Below, piece by piece: positions 8,553 through 16,035 of a DNA stretch of 64,000 nucleotides. The DNA comes from DATHBD01 sp035296325 (GTDB lineage: Bacteria; Actinomycetota; Actinomycetes; Mycobacteriales; Micromonosporaceae): assembly GCA_035296325.1 (NCBI GenBank), contig DATHBD010000023.1:62001-126000 (forward strand), written 5' to 3'. The notes below the pieces were generated by a model, which saw nothing but the letters and a program-made list of their open reading frames with translations, had not been told where the DNA came from and did not search any database. Every line of letters starts with the position of its first letter. Within the stretch, counting starts at the first letter, position 1. The position numbers were made by a program, and so were the translations under genes.

Positions 8553-8566
8553 TGCAAACCTTTGCA
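8553..8566. promoter_or_regulatory. LacI-type operator O2
   Basis: TGCAAACCTTTGCA differs from the core of O1 (TGCAAACGTTTGCA) at a single central base. It covers the predicted transcription start of the plus-strand operon, an ideal position for repression. The O1-O2 centre distance is about 139 bases, so looping is possible. Confidence 0.8.
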
Positions 8567-8586
8567 GCGCCCACTGGAGGAGACCG

Positions 8587-9954
8587 ATGCCGGAGACACC
8601 CCGGCGACGACGGTACGCGATCGTCGGCACCGGGTCCCGCGCCGAGATGTTCGCCCAGGCCATCGCCGTCGAGCACGCTGACGTCGCCGAGCTGGTGGCG
8701 CTCGCCGATCCGAATCCGGTGCGGCTGCGGGCCCACCGGGAGCGGCTGACCGGGCTGGGGGCCCCCGCGCCCGCGACGTACCCGGCGTCGGAGTTCACCG
8801 CCATGCTCGACCGGGAGCAGGTCGATGTCGTGGTGGTGACCACGGTGGACCGGTTCCACGACGAGTACATCGTGGCGGCCGTGGAGGCCGGCCGGGACGT
8901 GATCACCGAGAAGCCGATGACGACCGACGCGGCGAAGTGCCGGCGCATCCTGGAGGCCACCGCCCGCACCGGGCGCCGGGTGACGGTCACCTTCAACTAC
9001 CGGTACAACCCGCTGCACGAGGCGGTGCGGCAGGTGCTCGCGTCCGGTGAGATCGGTGAGGTCGGATCGGTGCACTTCGAGTGGCTGCTCGACGTGCGCC
9101 ACGGCGCCGACTACTTCCGGCGCTGGCACCGGGACAAGGCCAACTCCGGCGGCCTGATGGTGCACAAGGCCAGTCACCACTTCGACCTGGTGAACTGGTG
9201 GCTGGGCAGCGATCCGGTGGAGGTGTATGCGGCCGGGCGGCTGTTCTTCTACGGCGACGAGGCGGGTCGGCGGCACGGCTTCGCCCGCTCGTACGACCGC
9301 GCGCACGGCGCACCCGAGGCCGCCGACGACCCGTTCGCGCTCCGGCTGGCCGACAACCCGCACCTCGCCGCGCTCTACCTCGACGCCGAGGCGGCCGACG
9401 GCTACCACCGTGACCAGAACGTCTTCGCGCCCGGCGTGACCATCGAGGACGATATGGCGGTCCTCGTGCGCTATGCCAGCGGCGCGTCGATGTCGTACCA
9501 CCTCACCGCGTACTCGCCATGGGAGGGCTACCGCATCGCCTTCAACGGCAGCCTGGGCCGGCTGGAGCTGGACGTGGTGGAGAACGACCACGTGCGACGC
9601 CCGGCCCCGGCCGCGGCGGGCGGTGCGGGTTCCAGTGCCGCGCTGCACGGCGTGCAGGCCGCGGCGGAGGCCGGTTCGGCGACGTTGCGGGTCCGGCCCT
9701 TCTGGACCCCGGCCCGGGAGGTGCCGGTCACCGGCCACTCCCGGGAAGGCCACGGCGGTGCCGACACCCGCATGCTCGCCGACCTGCTGCGCCCCGATCC
9801 GCCCGCTGACCCGCTGGGTCGATCAGCGACCGAGCGGGACGGGGCGACGGCGCTGCTGGTCGGCCTCGCCGCCAACCGGTCGTTCGAAACCGGCCTGCCC
9901 GTGCGGACCGCCGCCCTGCTGGGCGGCCCCGACATTGAGGAGCTGACCCCGTGA
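8587..9954 (+). CDS. Gfo/Idh/MocA-family NAD(P)-dependent oxidoreductase
   Basis: 455 residues, first gene of the uronate operon, with a GGAGGAG ribosome site before ATG 8587. The Rossmann start RRYAIVGTGSRAEMFAQAI is followed by VADPN-like ALADPNPVRL, the substrate/cofactor motif EKPM (ITEKPMTTDAAKC), and the long alpha/beta domain (HFEWLLDVRHGADYFRRWHRDKANSGGLMVHKASHHFDLVNWWLG). The latter resembles large actinobacterial MocA proteins from plant-sugar operons. It probably oxidises a sugar, uronate or glycoside at carbon 1 or 3 before the isomerase step. Its stop overlaps the uxaC start (GTGA). The substrate cannot be read from the sequence. Confidence 0.87.
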   Translation: MPETPRRRRYAIVGTGSRAEMFAQAIAVEHADVAELVALADPNPVRLRAHRERLTGLGAPAPATYPASEFTAMLDREQVDVVVVTTVDRFHDEYIVAAVEAGRDVITEKPMTTDAAKCRRILEATARTGRRVTVTFNYRYNPLHEAVRQVLASGEIGEVGSVHFEWLLDVRHGADYFRRWHRDKANSGGLMVHKASHHFDLVNWWLGSDPVEVYAAGRLFFYGDEAGRRHGFARSYDRAHGAPEAADDPFALRLADNPHLAALYLDAEAADGYHRDQNVFAPGVTIEDDMAVLVRYASGASMSYHLTAYSPWEGYRIAFNGSLGRLELDVVENDHVRRPAPAAAGGAGSSAALHGVQAAAEAGSATLRVRPFWTPAREVPVTGHSREGHGGADTRMLADLLRPDPPADPLGRSATERDGATALLVGLAANRSFETGLPVRTAALLGGPDIEELTP

Positions 9955-11393
9955 GCAGCCCGGCCCAGGACCTGATGCTGCCGGCCGATCCCACCCAGCG
10001 CGGGATCGCCCGGGAGTTGTACGGCCACGCCAGGGACCTTCCGCTGATCTCGCCACACGGCCACGTGGACCCCGCGCTGCTCGCCGACGACGCGCCGTTC
10101 CCCGATCCGGCCCGCCTGCTCGTCGTTCCGGATCACTATGTGACCCGGATGCTGCTCAGCCAGGGCATTCCGCCGGGCCGGCTCGGCGTCGCCCGGGTGG
10201 ATGACAGCACGGGCGAGGCGAGCGAGACCGACGGCCGGGCCATCTGGCGTCTGCTGGCGGAGCACTGGTACCTGTTCCGCGGCACGCCGTCGCGGCTGTG
10301 GATGGAGCGGGTGCTCGGCGACGTCTTCGGCATCGCCGCACCGCTGGGGCCGGGGACCGCCGACGCCATCTACGACGAGCTCGCCGAGCGGCTGGCGGAG
10401 CCGGCGTTCCGGCCGCGCGCGCTGTTCCAGCGGTTCTCGATCGAGGTGCTGGCGACGACCGAGTCCCCGCTGGACCCGCTGCGCGCCCACGGCAGGCTCG
10501 CCGCCGACGGTTGGGGCGGCCCGGGCGGCCGGGTGATCACCACGTTCCGCCCGGACAACCTGGTGGACATGGACTGGCCCGGCTGGGCCGACCGGGTGAG
10601 CGAGCTCGGGCAGCTCACCGGCGAGGACACCACGACCTTCGCCGGGTTCCTGGCCGCGCTGCGCCGGCGCCGGCAGGCGTTCATCGAGGCCGGCGCCACC
10701 AGCACGGACCACGGCCACCCCACCGCCGCCACCCTGCGCCTGGGCGCGGCGCAGGCACAGGCACTGCTGGAGCGCGGCCTGCGCGGCGACGTCGACGCCG
10801 CCGACGCGGAGACGTTCCGGGCGGCGATGCTCTTCGAGTTCGCCCGGATGTCCCTCGACGACGGCCTCGTCATGCAGCTGCACCCGGGGTCGGTGCGCAA
10901 CCACAACCGACGGCTGTACCAGACCTACGGCCGTGACGTCGGTGGCGACATCCCGTCGCCCACCGGGTACGTCCAGGAGCTCCGGCCGATGCTGGACGCG
11001 TTCGGCAACGACCCACGCTTCCGGCTGGTGCTCTACACCCTCGACGAGACGACGTTCACCCGGGAGCTCGCGCCGCTCGCCGGCGGCTACCCCGCGGTCT
11101 TCCTGGGCGCGCCGTGGTGGTTCCTGGACAGCCCGGAGGGCCTGCGCCGGTTCCGGGAGACGGTCACCGAGACGGCGGGCTTCTACAACACGTCCGGCTT
11201 CGTCGACGACACCCGGGCATTCTGCTCCATCCCGGTGCGCCATGATGTGGCCCGTCGGGCCGACGCGGCCTTCCTGGCCCGGCTGGTGGCCGAGCACCGG
11301 CTGCCGATCGACGAGGCGGCCGAGACCATCGCCGACCTGGCGTACCACCTACCGAAGAAGATCTTCCGCCTCGACGGCCCGGCCCGGCCGTAG
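9951..11393 (+). CDS. uxaC: Glucuronate/galacturonate isomerase
   Basis: 480 residues, full length for UxaC. This amidohydrolase-fold enzyme interconverts D-glucuronate with D-fructuronate and D-galacturonate with D-tagaturonate. Visible signatures include the early metal motif SPHGHVDP, LVVPDHYVTRML, the tryptophan-rich WRLLAEHWYLFRGTPSRLW, MQLHPGSVRNHNRRLYQTYG, and the C-terminal GAPWWFLDSPEGLRRFRETVTETAGFYNTSGFVDDTRAFCSIPVRHD. GTG 9951 overlaps the preceding stop by 4 bases. It sets the pathway: the operon is for hexuronates from pectin or glucuronoxylan. Confidence 0.95.
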   Translation: MSSPAQDLMLPADPTQRGIARELYGHARDLPLISPHGHVDPALLADDAPFPDPARLLVVPDHYVTRMLLSQGIPPGRLGVARVDDSTGEASETDGRAIWRLLAEHWYLFRGTPSRLWMERVLGDVFGIAAPLGPGTADAIYDELAERLAEPAFRPRALFQRFSIEVLATTESPLDPLRAHGRLAADGWGGPGGRVITTFRPDNLVDMDWPGWADRVSELGQLTGEDTTTFAGFLAALRRRRQAFIEAGATSTDHGHPTAATLRLGAAQAQALLERGLRGDVDAADAETFRAAMLFEFARMSLDDGLVMQLHPGSVRNHNRRLYQTYGRDVGGDIPSPTGYVQELRPMLDAFGNDPRFRLVLYTLDETTFTRELAPLAGGYPAVFLGAPWWFLDSPEGLRRFRETVTETAGFYNTSGFVDDTRAFCSIPVRHDVARRADAAFLARLVAEHRLPIDEAAETIADLAYHLPKKIFRLDGPARP

Positions 11394-11408
11394 CAAACTG
11401 GAGCGATC

Positions 11409-12719
11409 ATGACCACCACCATCACCGCGGTCGAGGTTCACGACGTCCGCTTCCCCACGGCGGCGACCGGGGACGGCTCCGACGCCATCAACAAGGGCGA
11501 CTACTCGGCGGCCTACGTCGAGCTGAAGACCGACGCGGCGGACGGCGTGTTCGGAGCCGGGTTCACCTTCACCAACGGCCGGGGCAACGAGATCGCCTGT
11601 GCCGCCATCACGGCGCTGGCACCCCACCTGCTGGGGCGCTCCATCGAGGACATCTTCGCCGCACCCGTGGAGTTCTGGCGCTCGCTCACCGCCGACGTGC
11701 AGCTGCGCTGGCTCGGCCCGGAGAAGGGCGTCATCCACATGGCGACCGGCGCGCTGGTCAACGCGGCGTGGGATCTGCGCGCCAAGCTGGCCGGTGTGCC
11801 GCTGTGGCGGCTGCTCGCCGAGATGAGCACGGATGAGCTGATCGCGTCGGTGGACTTCCACCACATCGTCGACGCGATCACGCCGGAGGAGGCCCGGGAG
11901 ATCCTGGAAAAGGGCGCGGCCGGGCTCGCGGACCGACTGCGCGAGCTGGAGGCGACCGGGTACCCCTCGTACACCACATCGGTCGGTTGGCTGGGCTACC
12001 CCGACGACAAGGTCCGCGCGCTCACCCGCAGGGCGGTCGCCGAGGGGTGGACCGCGGTGAAGATGAAGGTGGGCGGTCCGATCGCGGACGACGTGCGGCG
12101 GGCCGCGATCATCCGCGAGGAGATCGGCCCGGACGCGTTGCTGATGATGGACGCCAACCAGGTCTGGGATGTCGACGAGGCGATCGACAACATGGCGCAG
12201 CTGGTGCAGTTCAACCCGTACTGGATCGAGGAGCCCACGCACGCCGACGACGTGCTCGGCCACGCCCGGATCGCCAAGGCCGTCACCGAACTCTCCGGCG
12301 GCCGGTGCCACGTGGCGACCGGCGAGGTCGCCGCCAACCGGGTGATCTTCAAGCAGCTGCTGCAGGCCGAGGCGATCGGGATCATGCAGATCGACGCGTG
12401 CCGGGTCGGTGGCGTGAACGAGGTGCTCTCCGAGATTCTGATGGCGGCCAAGTTCGGCGTGCCGGTCTGCCCGCACGCCGGGGGCGTGGGCCTCTGTGAG
12501 TACGTGCAGCACCTGTCGATCTTCGACTACCTGCGGGTGTCCGGCTCCCTGCAGGGCCGGATGGTGGAGTACGTCGACCACCTGCACGAGCACTTCGTCG
12601 ACCCCGTGCGGACCATCTCCGGCCGCTACCGGGTGCCCGAGGCGCCGGGCTACAGCAGCACCTTCAAGCCGGAGTCGATTGCCCGGTACCGCTTCCCGGA
12701 CGGGCCGGTATGGCAGTGA
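11409..12719 (+). CDS. Enolase-superfamily acid-sugar dehydratase (L-fuconate dehydratase-like)
   Basis: 436 residues. The mandelate-racemase-type barrel is complete: the KxK base AVKMKVGG, metal ligands in MMDANQVWD, WIEEPTHADD and ATGEVAANR, the DACRVGGVNE strand and the His-containing CPHAGGVGLCEYVQ. This last motif and the N-terminal VHDVRFPTA...GSDAINKGDYSAAYVEL are characteristic of L-fuconate dehydratases. No UxuA- or UxaA-type dehydratase is present. Fuconate dehydratases are known to be promiscuous (D-altronate among others), so here it may dehydrate D-altronate or D-mannonate to 2-keto-3-deoxygluconate. That assignment is inference from context. It could also act on L-fuconate independently of its neighbours. 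Confidence 0.9.
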   Translation: MTTTITAVEVHDVRFPTAATGDGSDAINKGDYSAAYVELKTDAADGVFGAGFTFTNGRGNEIACAAITALAPHLLGRSIEDIFAAPVEFWRSLTADVQLRWLGPEKGVIHMATGALVNAAWDLRAKLAGVPLWRLLAEMSTDELIASVDFHHIVDAITPEEAREILEKGAAGLADRLRELEATGYPSYTTSVGWLGYPDDKVRALTRRAVAEGWTAVKMKVGGPIADDVRRAAIIREEIGPDALLMMDANQVWDVDEAIDNMAQLVQFNPYWIEEPTHADDVLGHARIAKAVTELSGGRCHVATGEVAANRVIFKQLLQAEAIGIMQIDACRVGGVNEVLSEILMAAKFGVPVCPHAGGVGLCEYVQHLSIFDYLRVSGSLQGRMVEYVDHLHEHFVDPVRTISGRYRVPEAPGYSSTFKPESIARYRFPDGPVWQ

Positions 12720-14206
12720 GCGGGGGGCAGCCGGCGGCGCGGCTCGGCCGGGCGACGCTGGGCAGCGTGCCGGCACAGTTCCAGCCGCTCGTGGCGCCCG
12801 GAGCCGTCGGTGCCGGCATCGTGCACCTCGGGCTCGGCGCGTTCCACCGCGCGCACCAGGCGGTCTACACCGAGGAGGCGATCGACGCCGGCGGCGGGGA
12901 CTGGGGGATCGTCGCGGTCGCGCCGCGCTCCCGGGATGTGTACGACGCGGTCGTCGAGCAGGATCTGCTGTTCAGTGTCACGACACTGAACGACGACGGC
13001 TCGCAGACCCGGGTCTGCGGCGCCTTCGCCGGCGCCCGGCACGCGGCGAGTGATCCGCTCGCCATCGTGGCGCTGCTGGCCGATCCGGCGATCCGGATGG
13101 TCACGCTGACCGTCACCGAGAAGGCGTACTCGATCGACCCGGCGAGCGGCACGCTCCGCCTCGATCCGGCGCTGCGCGCCGACCTCACCGGGGACGCGCC
13201 GCCCACCACGATCCCAGGGTTGCTGCTGCGCGGGCTGCGTGCGCGGGCCCGCGCCGACGCCGGGCCGTTCGCCGTGGTGAGCTGCGACAACCTGCCGGCG
13301 AACGGGGCACGGGTACGCCGGCTGGTGGAGCAGGCGCTGCCGGTCACCGGCGCGGACCCGGCGGTGCAGTCCTGGATCCGCGACCAGGTGACGTTCCCGG
13401 GCACGATGGTGGACCGCATCGTCCCGGCCACCACGCCGGCGCTGCTCGACTCGGTGCGCGGCGCGCTCGGCGTCACCGATCTCGCCGCGGTCGGGGCGGA
13501 GCCGTTCCGGCAGTGGGTGATCGAGGACGCCTTCCCGGGTGGCCGGCCGGCGTGGGAGCTCGCCGGAGCCACCATGACGAGCGACGCCGGCCCGTACGAG
13601 CGGCTCAAACTGCGGATGCTCAACGGCGTGCACTCCGCACTGGCGTACCTGGGTGCGTTGCAGGGCATCGAGACGATCGCCGAGGCGCTCACCCGCCCCC
13701 ACCTGCGGGAGTTCGCCGAACGGCTGATCACCACCGACATCCTGCCCACCATTGATCCGCCCGACGGGGTGGATCCCGCGGAGTACGGCTGCACCGTGCT
13801 GGCCCGCTTTGACAACAGCGCGGTCCGGCACCGGACGCTGCAGATCGCGATGGACGGCAGCCAGAAGCTCCCGCAGCGCATCCTGCACACGATCGCCGAC
13901 CGGCGGGCTGCCGGGGCGATGCCGAGGTACGGCGCACTGGTCGTCGCCGCGTGGATGCGCTTCGCCATGGGCGCCGCCGACGACGGCCGGGCGTTGCCCC
14001 TCGACGACCCGCTGACGGACGAGATCCGGGCTGCCGTCGCGGGTGCCGGCGGCTCCCCGGCGGCGGTGGTGGACGCGCTGCTCGGGCTGTCCGCGGTGTT
14101 CCCCGCCGAGCTGGCGCAGGATGACGCGTTCCGTGCCGTCGTGGTGGAGTGGCTGGACGCGTTGAGCCGGCACGGCGTAGCGACGACTCTGGGAGGTTCG
14201 GCGTGA
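12710..14206 (+). CDS. Mannitol-dehydrogenase-family hexuronate reductase (UxuB/UxaB-like)
   Basis: 498 residues. Long-chain mannitol dehydrogenase family: the N-terminal GAGIVHLGLGAFHRAHQAVYTEEAI is the NAD-binding region, with EKAYSIDP, VVSCDNLPANG and the catalytic-lysine segment YERLKLRMLNGVHSALAYLG. It reduces tagaturonate to altronate or fructuronate to mannonate, the step after UxaC. ATG 12710 overlaps the dehydratase gene by 10 bases; GTG 12716 in the same frame would give the GTGA overlap seen elsewhere and is equally possible. Sequence alone does not separate UxuB from UxaB specificity. Confidence 0.9.
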   Translation: MAVSGGQPAARLGRATLGSVPAQFQPLVAPGAVGAGIVHLGLGAFHRAHQAVYTEEAIDAGGGDWGIVAVAPRSRDVYDAVVEQDLLFSVTTLNDDGSQTRVCGAFAGARHAASDPLAIVALLADPAIRMVTLTVTEKAYSIDPASGTLRLDPALRADLTGDAPPTTIPGLLLRGLRARARADAGPFAVVSCDNLPANGARVRRLVEQALPVTGADPAVQSWIRDQVTFPGTMVDRIVPATTPALLDSVRGALGVTDLAAVGAEPFRQWVIEDAFPGGRPAWELAGATMTSDAGPYERLKLRMLNGVHSALAYLGALQGIETIAEALTRPHLREFAERLITTDILPTIDPPDGVDPAEYGCTVLARFDNSAVRHRTLQIAMDGSQKLPQRILHTIADRRAAGAMPRYGALVVAAWMRFAMGAADDGRALPLDDPLTDEIRAAVAGAGGSPAAVVDALLGLSAVFPAELAQDDAFRAVVVEWLDALSRHGVATTLGGSA

Positions 14207-15411
14207 CAGTTCCGACGGTGGCGGTCATCGGCGCGACCGGGCATGGTCGGTGGCACCTGCGCCAGGTCGACGACCTGGCGCGTCGCGGTCGGGCGCGGCT
14301 GGCAGCGGTCTGCGACATCCAGCCGATCGGGTCCACCGAGGACGGCCCGATCCCGGACGGCACGCCGTTCTTCACCGACTACCGGGCCATGCTGGCCCAG
14401 GTGCGACCGGATGTGGTGGTCATCGTGACCCCACCGCAGACCCACCTGGCGATGGCGACCGACGCGCTGCGCTCCGGCGCCGACCTCCTGCTGGAGAAGC
14501 CGCCCACCCCGACCCTGGCCGAGCACCGTCAGTTGGCGGCCACGCTGGCCGAGACCGGCCGGGTGTGCCAGGTCGGGTTCCAGGCGCTCGCCTCGCCGGC
14601 CATCGCCGCGCTGTTCGCCGCGGTCCGTGGCGGCGACCTCGGCGAGATCGTCGGCGTCTCGGCGGTCGGGGCGTGGATGCGCTCCGACGCGTACTACCAG
14701 CGTGCGGCCTGGGCCGGCAGGCGCTACCTCGGTGGGCATCCCACCGGCGACGGCGCGCTGGCCAACCCGTTCGCCCACGCGGTGATGAACTGCATCGCGG
14801 TGGTTGCCGCGGCCGGCGGTGACCCGACGGCGGCCACGGTGGCGGCGGAGCTCTACCGCTGCCGGTCGATCGAGGTGGAGGACACCGCGTGCATCCGGGT
14901 CACGCCGCGGTCCGGCCCTCCAATGGTCATCGCGGTGACGCTCTGCGCCGACGAGGAGATCAACGGGGACATCATCGTGCAGGGCACCCTAGGGCGGGCC
15001 GTCCTGGCGTACCGCGACGAGACGCTGCAACTGCCGGCGGACCCGCAGCCCCGGCTCCTGCCGGGTACGGTCGGACCGCTGGAGAACCTGCTCGACCACC
15101 GCGACGATCCCACCGTGCCGCTCTACGCTCCGCTGGCCGCGACCGAGCCGTTCACCGCGCTGCTCGACGTGCTGCGCGGCCTGCCGGATCCGGTCGTCGT
15201 GCCGACCGCCTACCGGACCGACCACCACGACATGCTGACCCGGCGGATCGCGATCGAGGGCGTCAACGCGGCCGTACGGGCGGCGGGGGAGCGACTTCTG
15301 CTCTTCTCCGAACTCGGGGTGGAGTGGGCGGCTGCGCCACACCGTGTGGGCGGGTCCGGGTCGGCCGTCGCTGCGGGTCACGTCGAGGAGCGGCGCGAGG
15401 GCCTCGGGTAG
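14203..15411 (+). CDS. Gfo/Idh/MocA-family oxidoreductase with an abnormal C-terminus
   Basis: 402 residues. Start is GTG 14203 (GGGAGG ribosome site, GTGA overlap with the preceding stop). The Rossmann motif is AVIGATGHGRWHLRQVDDL, followed by AAVCDIQPIG, VVIVTPPQTHLAMATDALRSGADLLLEKPPTP and CQVGFQALASPA. It is the last gene of the uronate operon and probably acts on a uronate or deoxy-ketosugar. The family-like sequence seems to end near LLLFSELGVEWA (about 15336). The last ~25 residues (Gly/Ser/Ala/Arg-rich) run into DNA whose codon bias favours the opposite strand, so the native stop may have been lost when the 3' flank was rearranged. Confidence 0.84.
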   Translation: MTVPTVAVIGATGHGRWHLRQVDDLARRGRARLAAVCDIQPIGSTEDGPIPDGTPFFTDYRAMLAQVRPDVVVIVTPPQTHLAMATDALRSGADLLLEKPPTPTLAEHRQLAATLAETGRVCQVGFQALASPAIAALFAAVRGGDLGEIVGVSAVGAWMRSDAYYQRAAWAGRRYLGGHPTGDGALANPFAHAVMNCIAVVAAAGGDPTAATVAAELYRCRSIEVEDTACIRVTPRSGPPMVIAVTLCADEEINGDIIVQGTLGRAVLAYRDETLQLPADPQPRLLPGTVGPLENLLDHRDDPTVPLYAPLAATEPFTALLDVLRGLPDPVVVPTAYRTDHHDMLTRRIAIEGVNAAVRAAGERLLLFSELGVEWAAAPHRVGGSGSAVAAGHVEERREGLG

Positions 15412-15503
15412 GTCGTCGATCCGGCCGAAGTGGACGGCCGCCATGCCAGCGTCGCGGCCGCCGCTGGCCATCGCCGGCACGAGCGACAGTCGTCCGGCGG
15501 TGT
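15340..15503 (-). pseudogene. Possible C-terminal remnant of an unidentified gene
   Basis: On the minus strand the frame reading GRLSLVPAMASGGRD, AGMAAVHFGRIDDLPEAL, APLLDVTRSDGRPGPAHTVW has about 90% G/C at third positions over roughly 55 codons, as genuine genes here do. It has no start: its 5' end is cut by the inverted repeat at 15503-15597 and its 3' end runs into the oxidoreductase gene. I do not recognise the family. Confidence 0.3.
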
Positions 15504-15597
15504 CGCGCTCGTGGGGGAGCGGAGCAGTGAGCGAACGAGGCGCCATCTCCCCAGTGGAACCACGTCCGTTCGCTCGACGCTCCACCCACGAGCGCGA
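15503..15597. repeat. Large imperfect palindrome (REP-like)
   Basis: Arms 15503-15521 and 15578-15597 pair with one bulged base. Inner arms 15529-15537 (GAGCGAACG) and 15567-15575 (CGTTCGCTC) pair perfectly, leaving a 29-base loop. The GAGCGGAGCAGTGAGCGAACGAG-type composition (split here at 15517-15539) is reminiscent of dispersed intergenic palindromes in Micromonosporaceae. It may also serve as a bidirectional terminator between the convergent operons. Confidence 0.6.
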
Positions 15598-15639
15598 GAC
15601 GCACTTCCCGGCCCGGAGCGGGCGTAAACCAAGGATCGC

Positions 15640-15660
15640 TGTTTTTCTTTTTTTTCTTTT
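15640..15660 (+). other. Oligo-pyrimidine T-tract
   Basis: A 21-base run of T interrupted only by a G and two C residues follows the short G/C dyad GCCC-GGAGC-GGGC (15611-15623). Such a run is very rare in DNA of this composition. On the plus strand it could provide the U-tract of an intrinsic terminator, although it is 17 bases away from the dyad. Confidence 0.35.
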
Positions 15661-15721
15661 CGGCCGCACCGACGAGGCGCGCCCGGGCGGGCCGGCGTGC
15701 GGGTCGACGGCTGCGCAGGCG

Positions 15722-16035
15722 TCAGCTGACGGAGGCCTGGGGCGTCCCGTTGACGCATCGGAACGTCACCCGGACGTCCAGCGCGACGGCGTGGAACACC
15801 AGCCCGACCGAGGTCGCCGGACCGGCGTTGACCTGGGTCGGGGTGAATCCGGGAAGCGGATCCCATCCGACCAGCGTGGCGGTCGGCCCCTCGCACCGAC
15901 ACGTCGCGGAGCCACCCGGTGTCGGTACCGTGCGCTCGATCGGTGTGGAGCCCGCGTTCGGGTTCCCGCCGGTTCCGGCGTTGCCGCCAGCAGCCGGGTT
16001 GTTTCCAGCGGCCGGGTTGCCGCCAGCAGCCGGGT
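15722..16035 (-). other. Out-of-frame C-terminal extension of the Ser/Thr kinase
   Basis: This frame continues the kinase's GGNPAAGGN-type Gly/Asn linker and then encodes a compact ~70-residue domain (NAGSTPIERTVPTPGG, TCRCEGPTATLVGWD, VTFRCVNGTPQASVS) ending at a TGA. It has two to three cysteines and strong third-position G/C bias. One missing base at about 16035 separates it from the kinase frame. It is the likely genuine extracellular tail of that protein. Confidence 0.6.

Larger units (their letters stand above)
15412..15721. other. Repeat-rich gap between convergent operons
   Basis: 310 bases with no complete gene. It contains the remnant-like minus-strand frame, a ~95-base imperfect palindrome and an unusual pyrimidine tract (15640-15660) just before the end of the kinase gene. 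The mix suggests a site of past insertion or deletion. Confidence 0.6.

Noticed and set aside
9528..11348. Long minus-strand frames opposite the uronate operon (also 8464-9753, 11349-12776, 12650-14778)
   Set aside because: Composition typical of antisense frames in high-G+C genes, no start signals, no recognisable motifs, and the plus-strand genes are unambiguous.
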